Assembly (NCBI GenBank): GCA_023101725.1
Contig: JALJCO010009027.1
Span: forward strand, 248,001-312,000
Reading direction: 5' to 3'
DNA: 64,000 bases
Source of the DNA: Atherinomorus stipes
Lineage: Eukaryota; Chordata; Actinopteri; Atheriniformes; Atherinidae
Shown in pieces: positions 13,460 through 24,199 of the stretch. Both the position numbers and the translations under genes were made by a program. Numbering within the stretch: the stretch's first letter is position 1; each line of letters opens with the position of its first letter. Under the pieces are notes generated by a model. It was not told the DNA's origin, ran no database searches, and saw only the letters and a program-made list of their open reading frames with translations.

Positions 13460-13730
13460 AGCTGTGATCCAGGAGGAGCTAAGAGGCGACTATCTGCAGA
13501 TTTCAGCAGCCGGGAGGGCACATGTCAGTTCAATAAGTCAGAAATCTATTTGAGGGCAAGGCCATTTAGGGCTTTGAATGTGAGCAGTAGGATTTTTTTT
13601 AAATCAATATGAAATCTCTCAGGGAGCCACTGCAGGGAGGCCGTGTTCTAGATCAACTGAAGAGACCCCTAAATTACCCCAGTTGAGACAAAAGCATACA
13701 TGACTTGTTGTAAGTCAGGTATAAAGGGAT
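13460..13730 (+). repeat. Dispersed repeat fragment
   Basis: GGCAAGGCCATTTAGGGCTT, AGGGAGCCACTGCAGGGAGG and CCCCAGTTGAGACAAAAGC are typical of a widespread teleost repeat. An antisense relative appears near 3520-3600 (CACACCAGTTTTAGCATC). Ends not resolved. Confidence 0.5.
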
Positions 13731-13759
13731 AATCCCCCCTCTTTTTAGATTGTCTTTTA

Positions 13760-14041
13760 TAAGTGTGGGAAAAAATATTGATACACTGAAATATTGTGAT
13801 ATTTTCATATGCCGATATCATATCGATATTTAAAAACGCGAAATCTCGCGAACTTTTATCGTTCTGTTACAAAATCTGGCAAGATTTCACAAAATCTCCT
13901 GAGATTTCGTAACAGAACAATGGAATCTCGCGAGATTTTGTTAGCAAAATGGATCAATACGGGTTTTTTAAATATCGATATGATATTGGCATATGAAAAT
14001 ATCGCAGTATTTGAGTGTATCAATATTTTTTCCCACCCCTA
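13760..14041. mobile_element. CACCCCTA-family hAT-like element, palindromic form 1
   Basis: Nearly perfect head-to-head palindrome: left arm reads TGGGAAAAAATATTGATACA, right arm ends TGTATCAATATTTTTTCCCA and then CCCCTA. The centre holds AAATCTCG and TCTCGCGAGA (13926-13935) motifs. No clear target duplication survives at this copy. Confidence 0.82.
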
Positions 14042-14950
14042 GTAAAATGTAGCCAAGCTTAGACTCGACAGGACTGATAGAATTGACGGATTGTAGCTAC
14101 CACACTTTAAACTCCGCCATCCCTGCCAGTAAAGGTGCTAATTGTGTGGTATTGCTCTCTTATGGCCACAGAAGCGTAGCCCGGAGCTGTCTATTTACAG
14201 TGGGAGGTAATCAGAAATGTGATTAGTTTGTTCAGCGTTTCTAAGTCTCTGATGCTGCTGCCCCAGACTTCACCTTCCACAACAGACTCATAAAAATATG
14301 CAACATCTTGGTGCAGGCATTTCCAGAATAGTCTATAATCTGTTGTCCAGCTGAACTCTTAAGTATTTGTATTCCTGCACCACCTCCAGCTCTCTTCCCA
14401 GGATGTAAACAGTGCTGGTAATACTGCAGCTGTAGCTGGTGCAAAGGCCACTGTTGCAGTATTCCTATACATACAGTACCATAAGTCAGTAGTATCCCTT
14501 TCAACTTACCCAGGAATTTGCTAGCAAAGTGTTGCTTCTACATATTTATGTTTCCTACATGAACAGGAATATAAAGTAGCTGCTTTCTTTAAAAGCTCCA
14601 TCCAATTCCGTGTCGCCACCCACCATTCTGTATCGGCTGAAGCCAATTTACAGGGACGTGAGTCTGCAACAGCATTTTATTGAATGCAAAGTTAATGTAT
14701 GCCCCAAAGGCAGGATGAGTGAGTCATAAAGATTTTTTTATTTGTCTTTCAGGAAGTAACAAACTCTAAAAATGTCTCTTAGTTGGGTCTAGATTCTGAC
14801 AAGATCTAAAAGGTGAATAAAAGCAGAAATTTTCCAGCTTATATGAAAAATGTATATATAAATAAAGTGGAACAAAGAACATAAGTGCATCCTGATGCTA
14901 TGCCAGTGGTTTGGGAAACAGATTTTTGTTGCATTTATAAATATAATAAG

Positions 14951-16339
14951 TTGGGATGTTCAATATTGGCTTCTTTTTTTTTTTTTTTAAACGATATCAG
15001 ATATACCGATATGGTCCAACTCCTAATTTTTTATATCAACTGATACCAATCTATGCAGACAACTGTAAGATTGTATTTCTCATATTCTGAGTGGCACTCT
15101 CCTGTGAGATCAAAGATCCAAAAATAGCCTTAACTCAGCCAGACGAGTTCATTTTAGAATCTGGCTGCCATATATCAGATACTACAGTAGCAGGTATTAG
15201 CCGCCATGTGGCCAATTATAATGTTTTTGACAACTTGGTAACTTAACTAACAACTTAAGATCAGACATATTATTAGCAGCTTCAAAGCAAGTCAGTCTGT
15301 AGCAGCAGCTGCACTGTAGTCACATGACTGAAAGGAATGCTGGGATATGAAGTTCTTCCACAACAACAGGAACTTTTATACATGCTAGACCAGTGCTAAT
15401 GGAACAAGATGTGGCAAGACTTCATGACAGAACAAGAAGATCTCGTGAGATTTTGGGGTGGGAAATAGTATCGATACACTGAAATATCACAATATTTTAT
15501 ATGCGGATATCATATTGATATTTCAAACCACAGTGTCAATCTATTTTACTAACGATGTCTCGCAAGATTTCATCATTCTGTTAGGAAATCTCACGAGATT
15601 TTGTTCGCTCATCAGCGGTCCACCATGTAGAAAAGTCTCTGCTTTCCACAGATATCTGTGTGAATCTGTAGGTTCAGGTTAAATTTTACACACAGTGGAA
15701 AGTACAAGTTTAAATGCATGTCCAGGTTTTCATAGACCACCCAGTTGTCTGCTTTTAATGACTAACTGGAATGTTTATTTTTCATATGCACTAATATGTG
15801 TTCTTATATTACTTTGTTTTACTGTTCGACTAATTTCACATGAATGTGTGTACATTTATACTATTCCAGCTCAGCTGTGGTAGTACTGTTTTCAACAGCA
15901 CTTTATTTTTATTTCATTTGCACATCTATTAAGTTGAGTTTTCCCAAAGCGAGAAATATTTATATTCAGGGGGACGATTGTAAATGGTTTTAACGTGGTC
16001 AAGCAAAGTTTAATAAATGGGACATGGAGAAACTGAATTTCATTGATTGTTGACTTATTTAGTTGTTTTAGTTATCTGATGTTTATATATAGGTACAACT
16101 TTTATTTCAGGCTGCATTTTAAATTTCTCTGAAGTTCCTAGAATATCACAATATATTGCAGTGTCACAATATCACAATATTGCATCGTATCGTGATACGT
16201 ATCATATCGTGAAGTCTTTGCCAACACTCAGCTCTATAAGATTTCTCTAGTAAAAATATCGGTCCGAAAAACACGATACCAATATTTTCCAGTATCACAT
16301 TTTACTGCTGATATCGGCCAATAATATCAGACTTCTTTA
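14951..16339. mobile_element. hAT-like MITE, TAGGGATG family, copy 2, split by insertion
   Basis: Left part 14951-15452 (TTGGGATGTTCAATATTGG, then GCCAGACGAGTTCATTTTAG, GGAATGCTGGGATATGAAGT) and right part from 16236 to 16339 (TAGTAAAAATATCGG to the end ATATCAGACTTCTTTA) match the copies at 6452 and 26011 once the middle is removed. Flanks ataataag and ataatatt agree at 6 of 8 bases. Confidence 0.78.
15453..16235. mobile_element. CACCCCTA-family element, long asymmetric form
   Basis: Left end TTGGGGTGGGAAATAGTATC matches the arms of the palindromic copies. The right end (ATCGTGAAGTCTTTGCCAAC) is different and equals the reverse complement of the left end of the copy at 59962. The unit is thus the least deleted copy of the family in the window (783 bp). 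No transposase was recognised in its centre. Confidence 0.75.
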
Positions 16340-16436
16340 ATAATATTTCATACTAACAAAATGGATGTATGAGCTACATTGAAGCATGACAATTACAGCC
16401 ATTGAATGAAATGTTTGCTTGGAGCACAGTAGATTC

Positions 16437-16728
16437 TCGGGGTGGGAAAAAATATTGATACACTGAAATATTGCGATATTTTTATATGTTGCTATCATAT
16501 CAATAATTAAAAATGCAGCATCTATCTATTTATCTCACAAAAGATTTCATTGTTCTGTTGCCAAATCTCGCAAAATTTCACGAAACAACGTGAGATTTTG
16601 TAACAGAACAATGAAATCTTGTGTGTTTTCTCAGTAAAATAGATAGATACCACATTTTCAAATATCAATATATCGGTATATGAAAATATTGCAATATTTT
16701 AGTGTATCGTTATTTTTTCCCACCCCTA
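16437..16728. mobile_element. CACCCCTA-family element, palindromic form 2
   Basis: Starts TCGGGGTGGGAAAAAATATT and ends TTTTTTCCCACCCCTA; arms pair over most of the 292 bp. Flanking 8-mers gtagattc (16429-16436) and gtggattc (16729-16736) agree at 7 of 8, a hAT-type target duplication. Confidence 0.88.
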
Positions 16729-16839
16729 GTGGATTCTTAAAACCTGAATCAGAAAACAATACTTAGATTATTCACTTTTTTTTCTTTTTTCACAGGAAAA
16801 CCAGAAATTCTGACCTGTTATTGTTGAGAATAATCCATT

Positions 16840-17110
16840 CGGGTAAAAGAGAAAAGGGTAGATGAGCTAAAAACAAGACTAATTGGCTTGCAGGATGGTA
16901 CGCGGCCAGTGTGGCACCCCTGTCCAGGTTTCCACTTGGCTAGGCCAGCAGGTTACCATTCAGGCCACGTATCTGCCTGTAGCCATAATGAGAAGTGCCT
17001 CACTGTTAATGAGATAAACACAGACATTAGATTGGCTCAGCGGGAGCTCAGAGGAAAGGAGAGGTTGAGAGGAAGAGAGAAGTGTGTTGGAGGCTGAGAC
17101 GGGGGAGGCG
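16840..17110. promoter_or_regulatory. Possible conserved non-coding stretch
   Basis: No repeat signature, balanced base composition and several TAATGAG, CTAATTGG and GGCCACG-type words. It looks unlike the surrounding AT-rich repeat DNA. Speculative: an enhancer within the intron is one explanation, chance another. Confidence 0.2.
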
Positions 17111-18087
17111 ATGCGAAGGAGGGATGAAGCAATATGAAATATTTAGCAGCAAAGGCTCGCTAAATTTCTTGAAAGTGGGAAGCAGAGTTTCATTAAAACT
17201 TGAACGGAGGTAACGGATCTTTTTCCACTGCGAAATGAGAGGATGATAATGATGATGATGGTCATGATTGTAACGTTGATAAGGAAAGCAAAACACGCTG
17301 TGTTCGAGCTATTTCAATGAATAAAATGTTCAGATATTCATGCTCCATATGCTGCATGACTGCCATCTTTCCCTCCACGTGCCCACACACGCACACTGAC
17401 TCACCGAGGACCGAGTGCCTGCTGTGACATTAGAACCGTATCTATCATTAAGCAGTCTTTTTCCAGGCAGAGCTGCTAATGAACAAACAAGACGTGGAAA
17501 GAGTTTGTCTCACAGTGGGTGTGTGTGCACGAGTGTGTCAACATTTGGAGAGCCGAGACAAAGCAGCGTGTGCATGTTTGCATGTTTTGTGAGCCAGAAG
17601 CTCTTTTAACAGATTACGCAACAAAACCAAACAACTTGCAAACTTTTTATTTGGTTTTTCATTATTTATTCATTCGTTCATTGCATTTGTTAGAATATCA
17701 TTTAAGTTATTTAAAATTCACATTCTTTCTCTTATTGTTGAGTCATTTATGTGTCTTTTAAAGGCTGCAGATAGATAAAATAAGATGATTTCAGGCCCTT
17801 TTTTTAAGTATTTCATTATTACGGAGCAGAATAGGAGAAAGGCCTCCACCTGAACTCTGCATGAACTCATGGAACTGAAAATCTGATAAAGTTCTGAGAC
17901 TGCAGCCATTGTTTATTGCATATGTGCCACATAATCTGATAAATAAGAGGGTGACGAACCAGAAATAGATTAATAAATTAGATGGCCACTCAAGCAGCAA
18001 ATCTAAAATAAGTGCTGTGTTAAAGACTTTAATGCCCCATGGTAGACAGAGAGAGTCATTCTTGCATGTCTTTTGTGTCTTTTCCAG

Positions 18088-18198
18088 GTTTGGTAAGAAG
18101 AAAGAGGACAAGAATAAAGATGCATCAAAATCATCTAAGAGCAAACTAGATGCCCTGAGTGAGGAGGAACTGGACGGGCCCCCTGACAACAGAGATGG
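18088..18198 (+). CDS. pard3b: pard3b internal exon A (basic, Lys-rich tail segment)
   Basis: Internal coding exon of 111 nt, preceded by a pyrimidine-rich tract ending in TTTTCCAG and followed by the donor GTAAGA. It begins and ends in phase 2. The peptide opens with RFGKKKEDK, then a Ser/Lys-rich stretch, LDALSEEEL and an acidic GPPDNRDG end. RFGKKKEDK followed by an EEEL motif is, as I recall it, the hallmark of the region after the PDZ domains in vertebrate PARD3B; PARD3 has a more divergent RFGKHRKDD there. Par-3 proteins are cortical scaffolds of cell polarity and tight junctions; PARD3B is reported not to bind aPKC in the way PARD3 does. Unlike the human protein as I remember it, the charged helix that follows EEEL is missing. 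Family assignment is strong; the exact teleost paralogue (ba or bb) cannot be decided. Confidence 0.88.
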
Positions 18199-18319
18199 GT
18201 AAGAAAGAAAAAAGGGTTTTCTGTAGACTTTAGTAAAGAAATTACTGTGGCAGAAAATTTATAGATTAGTTGAGAAGATTTTTTTATTGTATCACTGAAT
18301 TTTGATTCATACTTTAAAG

Positions 18320-19033
18320 CAGTGGTCGGCAACCCGCGGCTCCAGAGCCACAAGTGACCCTTTGGGATTTCCACAATGGCTCTGTTTGCCAAAAAAAAAA
18401 AAAAGAAGAAGAACCAATTAATTTTTTTTTTTTTAGATATATACTGTAGCTACAGAACATTTGTAGGTTTTCTTTTTTTTTTTATTCTTCATGGAATAAT
18501 TGCATTGAATTACCACAAAAAATATTGATAAGCGGAAATATCACCATATTTCATATACGGATATGTTGATATTTAAAAACATGGTGCTTTTCTATTTTAA
18601 TCGCGAAACCTCACGAGATTTCATCGTTCTAGCACAAAATCATGCGAGATATCATCAGTAAAATAGATCGATACAGAGTTTTTAAATATCAATTTGATAT
18701 CAGAATATAAAAAAATTGCAATATTTCTCTGTATCAATATCTTTTCCCACCCCTAGTGATGACACAAAGTATTTTAGATTTATTCTTCTTGTCATTAGCT
18801 TATAGGGCTTTTTTCCCCTCATAATTTCCCACATTTACAATTTTATTTTTTAACCTTTTTTTTTTAGACTGTCAAGTCCATTTGAAGAAAATGTATCCAT
18901 CCTCAAACACTGAAAGAAGAAATAAATCTATGATTCCTTTTAAAAGTACAGCAAATTTTCTAGAAGGCTGAAGTATTTATCAAAAATTATAAGTTTCCTT
19001 TTTTTTAAAAAAAGGAACATTTGCAGCTCCCTG
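18320..19033. mobile_element. hAT-like element with CAGTGGTCGGCAACC end
   Basis: Left end CAGTGGTCGGCAACCCGCGG is a well-known terminus in fish hAT MITEs; the right end reads TTTGCAGCTCCCTG. The 8-mers ctttaaag at 18312-18319 and 19034-19041 are identical. A CACCCCTA-family palindrome (18511-18755) is inserted within it. Confidence 0.85.
18511..18755. mobile_element. CACCCCTA-family element, palindromic form 3 (decayed)
   Basis: AAAAATATTGATAAGCGGAAA on the left pairs with CTGTATCAATATCTTTTCCC on the right, ending CACCCCTA. The left tip is decayed to TACCACAAAA and no target duplication is visible. Confidence 0.75.
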
Positions 19034-19035
19034 CT

Positions 19036-19379
19036 TTAAAGGGACACCATGTAACTTTTGGCCACTAGGGGCACTGATTAACTTCCCACAGGCCACACAA
19101 CTGTCACAAAATTAAACCGTCTCTAGGTGTGTTTTGCAATCGACCACTTTGATCAGCTGATAGTGAATTCATCGAGCCATAAAGCAAAGCACTCCAGGTC
19201 ACATGATCCAATGAGACGGATCCGCTCCTGCAGAGTTAAAATGTCTGGTTTTTGAGGAAGGCAGCCCCCCTTTGGAGCACCAATATGCGTCAAGTGCTAT
19301 ATATTTACCCTAGAAATAATTTATTATTGCTTACATTAAGCTATTGTTTAGGTAAAAAAGTTACATGGTGTACCTTTAA
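19036..19379. mobile_element. TTAA-bounded MITE, copy 2
   Basis: TTAAAGGGACACCATGTAAC at the left and TTACATGGTGTACCTTTAA at the right form inverted termini; interior colinear with 540-897. Its left end lies directly beside the hAT-like element, whose target duplication overlaps it. Confidence 0.88.
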
Positions 19380-19607
19380 CCCTTAAAACTCATCAGCACC
19401 CCAGAGCGCTTTCCCTTATATTCTAAACAGTTTCTCAGATACAGTTGTGTGGAACTCTGTGGGCTGAATTGTGATCAATAGCTTAACCTTAGGTGGTCTG
19501 TGGAAGTTTTCCAGGTATTTTTATCCCATCCAGGAGGTTTACAATCCCAGAGGAAAATCTAGTGTTTATTCAGAGGCTCTTTATTGTAAACCACAATGAC
19601 TTTCATT

Positions 19608-19629
19608 ATAAAAAAAAAAAAAAAAAAAA
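19608..19629. repeat. Poly-A run
   Basis: About 20 A residues, without a recognised retrocopy upstream. Confidence 0.9.
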
Positions 19630-20041
19630 GATTGCAATCACTACTGTGTTGCTAAGAGACCTCGATTTTGACCCAGAAATTATAATGGAGCTACTTCCTG
19701 GCAAACTTTTGACCAATCACACAGCTTGGATTGATAGTAATGTCCAATCAGGAGCAGCCAAAGTGACAAGAAAGTTCTATGTGTTTGAAAAGAACAAAAA
19801 TAAAACCAAGAAGGTGTTTTTGATGCATGATGGCACCAAAACCAGCTGAGTTGGAGGTGGTTTTATGAGGACTGTATGTAAATAAAAGCATAAATAACTG
19901 GGAATGAGGAAAAAGTGTAAATATGTAAATGGTTTCTGTTGTGTTTGTTGCAATGCCAAATAATTTTCTCATGAAATCCAAGACTTAAAAGAATGATATG
20001 CAGATGAGAAAAGGCTTGGTCACTGTTGATCTGTGTATTAT

Positions 20042-20140
20042 TTCTAAGCAAGCCAACTTTATTTATAGAGCGCTTTAAAATACAGCTAGTGCTGACTAAA
20101 GTACTGAACATTTGTACATAATACATTAAAAGACATCAAA
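20042..20140 (+). repeat. Dispersed repeat fragment
   Basis: AGCCAACTTTATTTATAGAG, CGCTTTAAAATACAGC and GTGCTGACTAAAGTACTGAA are characteristic of a common fish dispersed repeat. The adjoining 20300-20375 (GGGGTGCAACAATACATG) is the edge of another. Confidence 0.5.
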
Positions 20141-20556
20141 TTCCACAATAGAGGAAGTGAAAAATAAGAAGATTGTTTTTAAAAATGAAATAAAATAAAA
20201 ATAATAATAGTAAAAGTTTTTAAAAAGTATATATGACAAGTAGATCCATATTTTTAATATAGATGTATATAGAATATAAAATGTAAATATATACATTTGG
20301 GGTGCAACAATACATGTATTCGTATCAAACCGTGACCACCACTTATCGAATATTGAACAATGCAGAATTTTCAATTATTTTATCTACTTATGTTCTGACG
20401 ATGACCTCTGTGTTGAAAAACTCAGTGGATCTGTGTTAGATTACACTCAGATCTGGTGTTTGGAACTACATTGGTCCTCAAGTTAAGTATGACCCTGATG
20501 GTAAGCAGTTTTGGATAAAAGCACATTGGGCCAAAAAAGGCATGAAAATTTTGTCA

Positions 20557-20561
<5 letters not shown>

Positions 20562-20602
<41 letters not shown>
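20562..20602. repeat. (TA)n microsatellite
   Basis: About 20 TA units, 250 bp before exon B. Confidence 0.97.
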
Positions 20603-20605
<3 letters not shown>

Positions 20606-20854
20606 CATATATTAATTAAATTTATACATAAGTATAGATATATTTTAAAAAAACAGTATTTCTACAAAATACTTTGATTAATTCTGTTTTGTTGTTTCTG
20701 TTCGCCTGTATGATGCTATATCTGTTGATTTTACATCCTTTTAGCCTCATAATCTGACAATTGAAGCTGTTCTGAAAATATTTTACATTAAAAAACAAAC
20801 TGAATGTGCAGCTAAACTGTTGGTATGAATTCTTCTTTCTTCCCCTCTCAACAG

Positions 20855-21145
20855 ATACGATCCACGTTACGCTGAGATCTGCTCCGGCCACGCCACCCCC
20901 GACCAGGCCTCCCTCCCTGACGTAGAAGATGACGACAGCGACCCCAACTACGCTCGCATCAGCAACTTCCGCCAGCCGCCTTCACCTCAGTCCTTCATCA
21001 GTCGCACGCCCTCACCGGCGCTGCACATAGGGGGGCCTAACCTGCCTCAAGCATCCTCTGAGGAGCTGGATGGGCTTTATGCAAAAGTCAACAAGTCCAG
21101 ACCCCCACCTGCACTGCAGAACCCAGCCCAGATGCAGGCAGACAG
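20855..21145 (+). CDS. pard3b: pard3b internal exon B (acidic, Pro-rich tail segment)
   Basis: Internal coding exon of 291 nt with acceptor CTCTCAACAG and donor GTGAGA. It is phase 2 at both ends, so it joins exon A and exon C in frame. The peptide (about 97 residues) starts with YDPRYAEI, then has an acidic DVEDDDSDPNYARI block, a proline-rich stretch with SP and TP sites (PSPQ, TPSP), and LDGLYAKVNK near its end. The DxDPNYARxxxFR and LxGLYAKVNK blocks match PARD3B as I recall it; PARD3 has DALYAQVKK instead. GC content is far above that of the flanking introns, as expected for an exon. No catalytic or globular domain is present; this is probably an unstructured tail carrying phosphorylation sites and short binding motifs. 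Confidence 0.92.
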
Positions 21146-22290
21146 GTGAGACTTTCCCTACTCAGGAGAGGCTACTTCATGCCCTTCTGCTGCTTCTCTG
21201 GTGATTTGGAGCTCACATGCGTTCTCAGTGCGTGTTCAGCATTTTTGTCTGTGATTCTGGGGAGATGCACTACATTGTGTGCGTAGGTGTGCATGCACAA
21301 GGTCACCTACTGTGGCATGACTGGCATTAGTGAGAGTATTACCACATATCTACATTCATGGCCTGCCAGGCTGGAGGATGCATAAAACATGAGAGCATGC
21401 TTGCATTGTGGTAACAAACTCTCCCTGCGTATGCACATACAAGCTTCCACAGTAATGTCACGCATGAGTTATGCTAACTTCATCTATCTAACTATTTAGA
21501 AGAACTAGTGATCTGCACAAAAAGTTAAGGGTTGCCTTTAGTGCCAAGCATAAATTATGGTTGACTGTTGTGTTATAAATGTTTGTCCTTCTTTTTAAGC
21601 TTTGGGCTCAGTTTGTGCACCGACATGATCCTCCACAGATAGAATATAGTCCCTTCCCCGTCTCATTGTCCGACCCCTGGAGACACCATCACACAGAAAT
21701 ACAGGTGCAGGTGCAGCACTACACATCTATAAAAGCACAAGGTTACCGTCACTCAGACCTCTCTTCAGTTTAATGTGTGAATTTCAGGCCACCAGCTGTA
21801 CTTTTATATCGATGCAGATAAATGCAGCATCAGTTTGACTAGAAATACTTCAGATTCATGTGATGACCATGAAATTTTATCCAAACCTTTTGCTATGAAG
21901 TGTGCAGATGAGCTGATATTTCTAGTAATGTTGGTGTATTATTCATATTTTGTGCATTAGAAATGGGAATGAAGATAAAAAGTGGCAGCATGTAAAAGTT
22001 CAGACTGCTGCCCTATTGGTGCAATGTGTTATTACAGTGTAGTATTACTTTCTCAGTTGTTCCAATTTAAATTGTGTACATTTTCACTGCTGCAATGCAT
22101 TTTTAAAAGTTTACCATTTTTTGTACTTTTAATATGTAATTTTCATTTCATGTCCTTTATTTTTTTTAAGTTATTAGATTGCACTGGAAAGAGGGGCCCT
22201 CCCCAATCTCGTTAAATCTTTATAATGACAATAAATGACATTCAGTTCAATTTTATTCAATTTAATTTAGACGCCTCCAGAGGTTTAGAC

Positions 22291-22545
22291 CAGGGGTGTC
22301 AAACTCATTTAAGTTCAGGGACCACATATTGGAGAATTTGATCCCCCAGTAGGTCGGTCCAGTAAAATAATAGCGTAATAACCCATAAATCATAAAAAAA
22401 AATCTTTTTTTCATGTGTTTTAGTGTGGAGATGTTTACACTTAGTGAACGATCCTTCTGGAAAACATTATGAACAACTTGAAATTTAATGGGGAGTATAA
22501 GTGCAGTTTTAAAAATAGGCTGCCTTATTTCACTTAATTATTTAC
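22291..22545 (+). mobile_element. hAT-like fragment with CAGGGGTGTCAAACTC end
   Basis: CAGGGGTGTCAAACTCATTT followed by GTTCAGGGACCACAT is a widespread vertebrate hAT MITE start. No matching right end is found; the sequence runs up to the Tc1-like element, so it is probably truncated. Confidence 0.65.
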
Positions 22546-22552
22546 AGTCGTC

Positions 22553-23070
22553 CTCAAAATTATTCATACCGTCCAATTAAAGAAAATACTAAATTCAAAA
22601 TAGTAATTCAAATGGCAAGAAACAAAAGAAACAATGATGAATATAAATTTACAAAATTATAATTTAGTGAAAGAAAATATTGCTTTTGAATTGTAGTTGG
22701 AAGTAATAATTTTTAAAAACCAAATAAACAAAACTGTCCCAGACACATTAGAGCATCTTTCCCATGAACAGTGGACCAGAATACCTGTCAGCAAGTGTAA
22801 AAGCCATTTTGAACATTAGAGAAAACACCTGATTGCAGTGATTGCCTTAAAGTGTTGCGCAACAAAATGTTAGCTTCGTAGCCTCATCATGCTTGTTTAC
22901 TTGTTTTTATTTTTAGTGTGTTTGTTTTTATTATTTCTGTTGAACCTCAATTACACACCAATGTCATGGTTTTTATAGAATTTTTATTTATTATCACTTT
23001 TGTCAATTTCAACTTATTTCACTGGCAGCTGATTAATTGGAAGGTATGAATCATTTTGAGGAAGACTGTA
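22553..23070. mobile_element. Tc1/mariner-like MITE, copy 1
   Basis: Ends TACAGTCGTCCTCAAAATTA and TTTTGAGGAAGACTGTA are inverted repeats bounded by TA. The interior has no transposase. A shorter relative lies at 52384-52844. Confidence 0.85.
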
Positions 23071-23631
23071 TTAAATTTAATTTTATTATTCTTATTTGTT
23101 TCATTTAATCTTTTCATCAAGTTTATATGAATTATATAGAATATATTTGTATGTCAGAAGTGGTATGAGAAAGATGGCCCGCTTCATTTACTGCCCAGAC
23201 AACCAAGCGGTGAGCCAGGTGGGTGGAGTTTTCACTCCATTTAAAACAGACAATCACCCAGATGACTTGCTCAGATCCTACAGTTTGTTTGGCGAGAACG
23301 CCCACCTCAACCAGATGGGGGAACAAACAAATCAGTGGGTTTGCAGATAAACTTAGAAAATGTTCCAACTTGAAAAATAATGCTATTGTGCGGCGTTTAT
23401 TTAAGTGCAGTTATTAACTGTGCACTAAAATGATCCGTCAAACAACTCTGCAGATATTAAGTTTTATTATATAGGCCTAACTGCAAGTACATAACTGCTT
23501 ACAGGAGAATTAAACATGATGAATATTATGGTACATTTGGAATTAGATTTTCTTTAAACTTTTTAATGCACATACATTGTTTATTGGTTAAATATTGCAC
23601 ATCATGCTGTTCTCTAAAAAGATGACTAACC

Positions 23632-23652
23632 ACAAAAAAAAAAAAAAAAAAA
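23632..23652. repeat. Poly-A run
   Basis: About 20 A residues in AT-rich intron sequence. Confidence 0.9.
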
Positions 23653-24007
23653 TACAAAAGTAGTGTGTAAACCGTGACTTGAACTCTAAATGTTCTGGTT
23701 TAATGACATCTTGTTTCTAAACAGTCTTCTTCATCATCCTGTTCACATTTAGACGTCATCAGACCGAGACGACACCGAACTAGTGGCAAGTTATTGAGAC
23801 ATTGTCATTTTTAAGTTGTGGTATACCCACCATTGTTGTAAGCTTTGCTTTCATTAAATTGTTAGAGATAGAGGGATTACACATCAAAATTCCAGTTAAA
23901 TGTCCAACATTCATGATATCTTATCAATCAGGTGTGAACATTTTACAATTTCCCTAAATTAAAACCATAAGTTGAATATCCCTAACTTTTTGTAAGTAGT
24001 GTTCATG

Positions 24008-24034
24008 AATGTGTGTGTGTGTGTGTGTGTGTGT
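24008..24034. repeat. (TG)n microsatellite
   Basis: About 13 TG units directly after a CCCTAACTTTTTGTAAGTAG repeat end. Confidence 0.95.
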
Positions 24035-24199
24035 TTTCTTGCAAAAGGAGGTTCTACAAGCCGCTGAATCATGGAATATACTTAGTTGTTTTCTCTCATC
24101 AAACTAGAGATTTTCAAGAGGAAGATGCACAACTTGTAGTTGCTGTTCACACAAATACATCCCAGAAGGAGGTTTTCTGGAGATGCATGAAGGATCAAA

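Larger units (their letters stand above)
1..18087 (+). other. pard3b: pard3b intron upstream of exon A (partial)
   Basis: The acceptor at 18081-18087 closes this intron; its donor lies outside the window. No plausible exon was seen: the open frames are short, lack good flanking splice sites and mostly overlap repeats. It holds the dispersed elements listed separately. Between them are 898-3600, 7010-8377 and 10261-12213, where I see only microsatellites and pyrimidine-rich runs. Confidence 0.75.
18199..20854 (+). other. pard3b: pard3b intron A-B
   Basis: A 2656-bp phase-2 intron from GTAAGA to ACAG. It is nearly filled by a nested hAT-like element, a TTAA-bounded element, a poly-A run, a dispersed repeat from about 20042 and a TA microsatellite. 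No exon encoding the charged helix known from mammalian PARD3B is visible in it. Confidence 0.85.
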
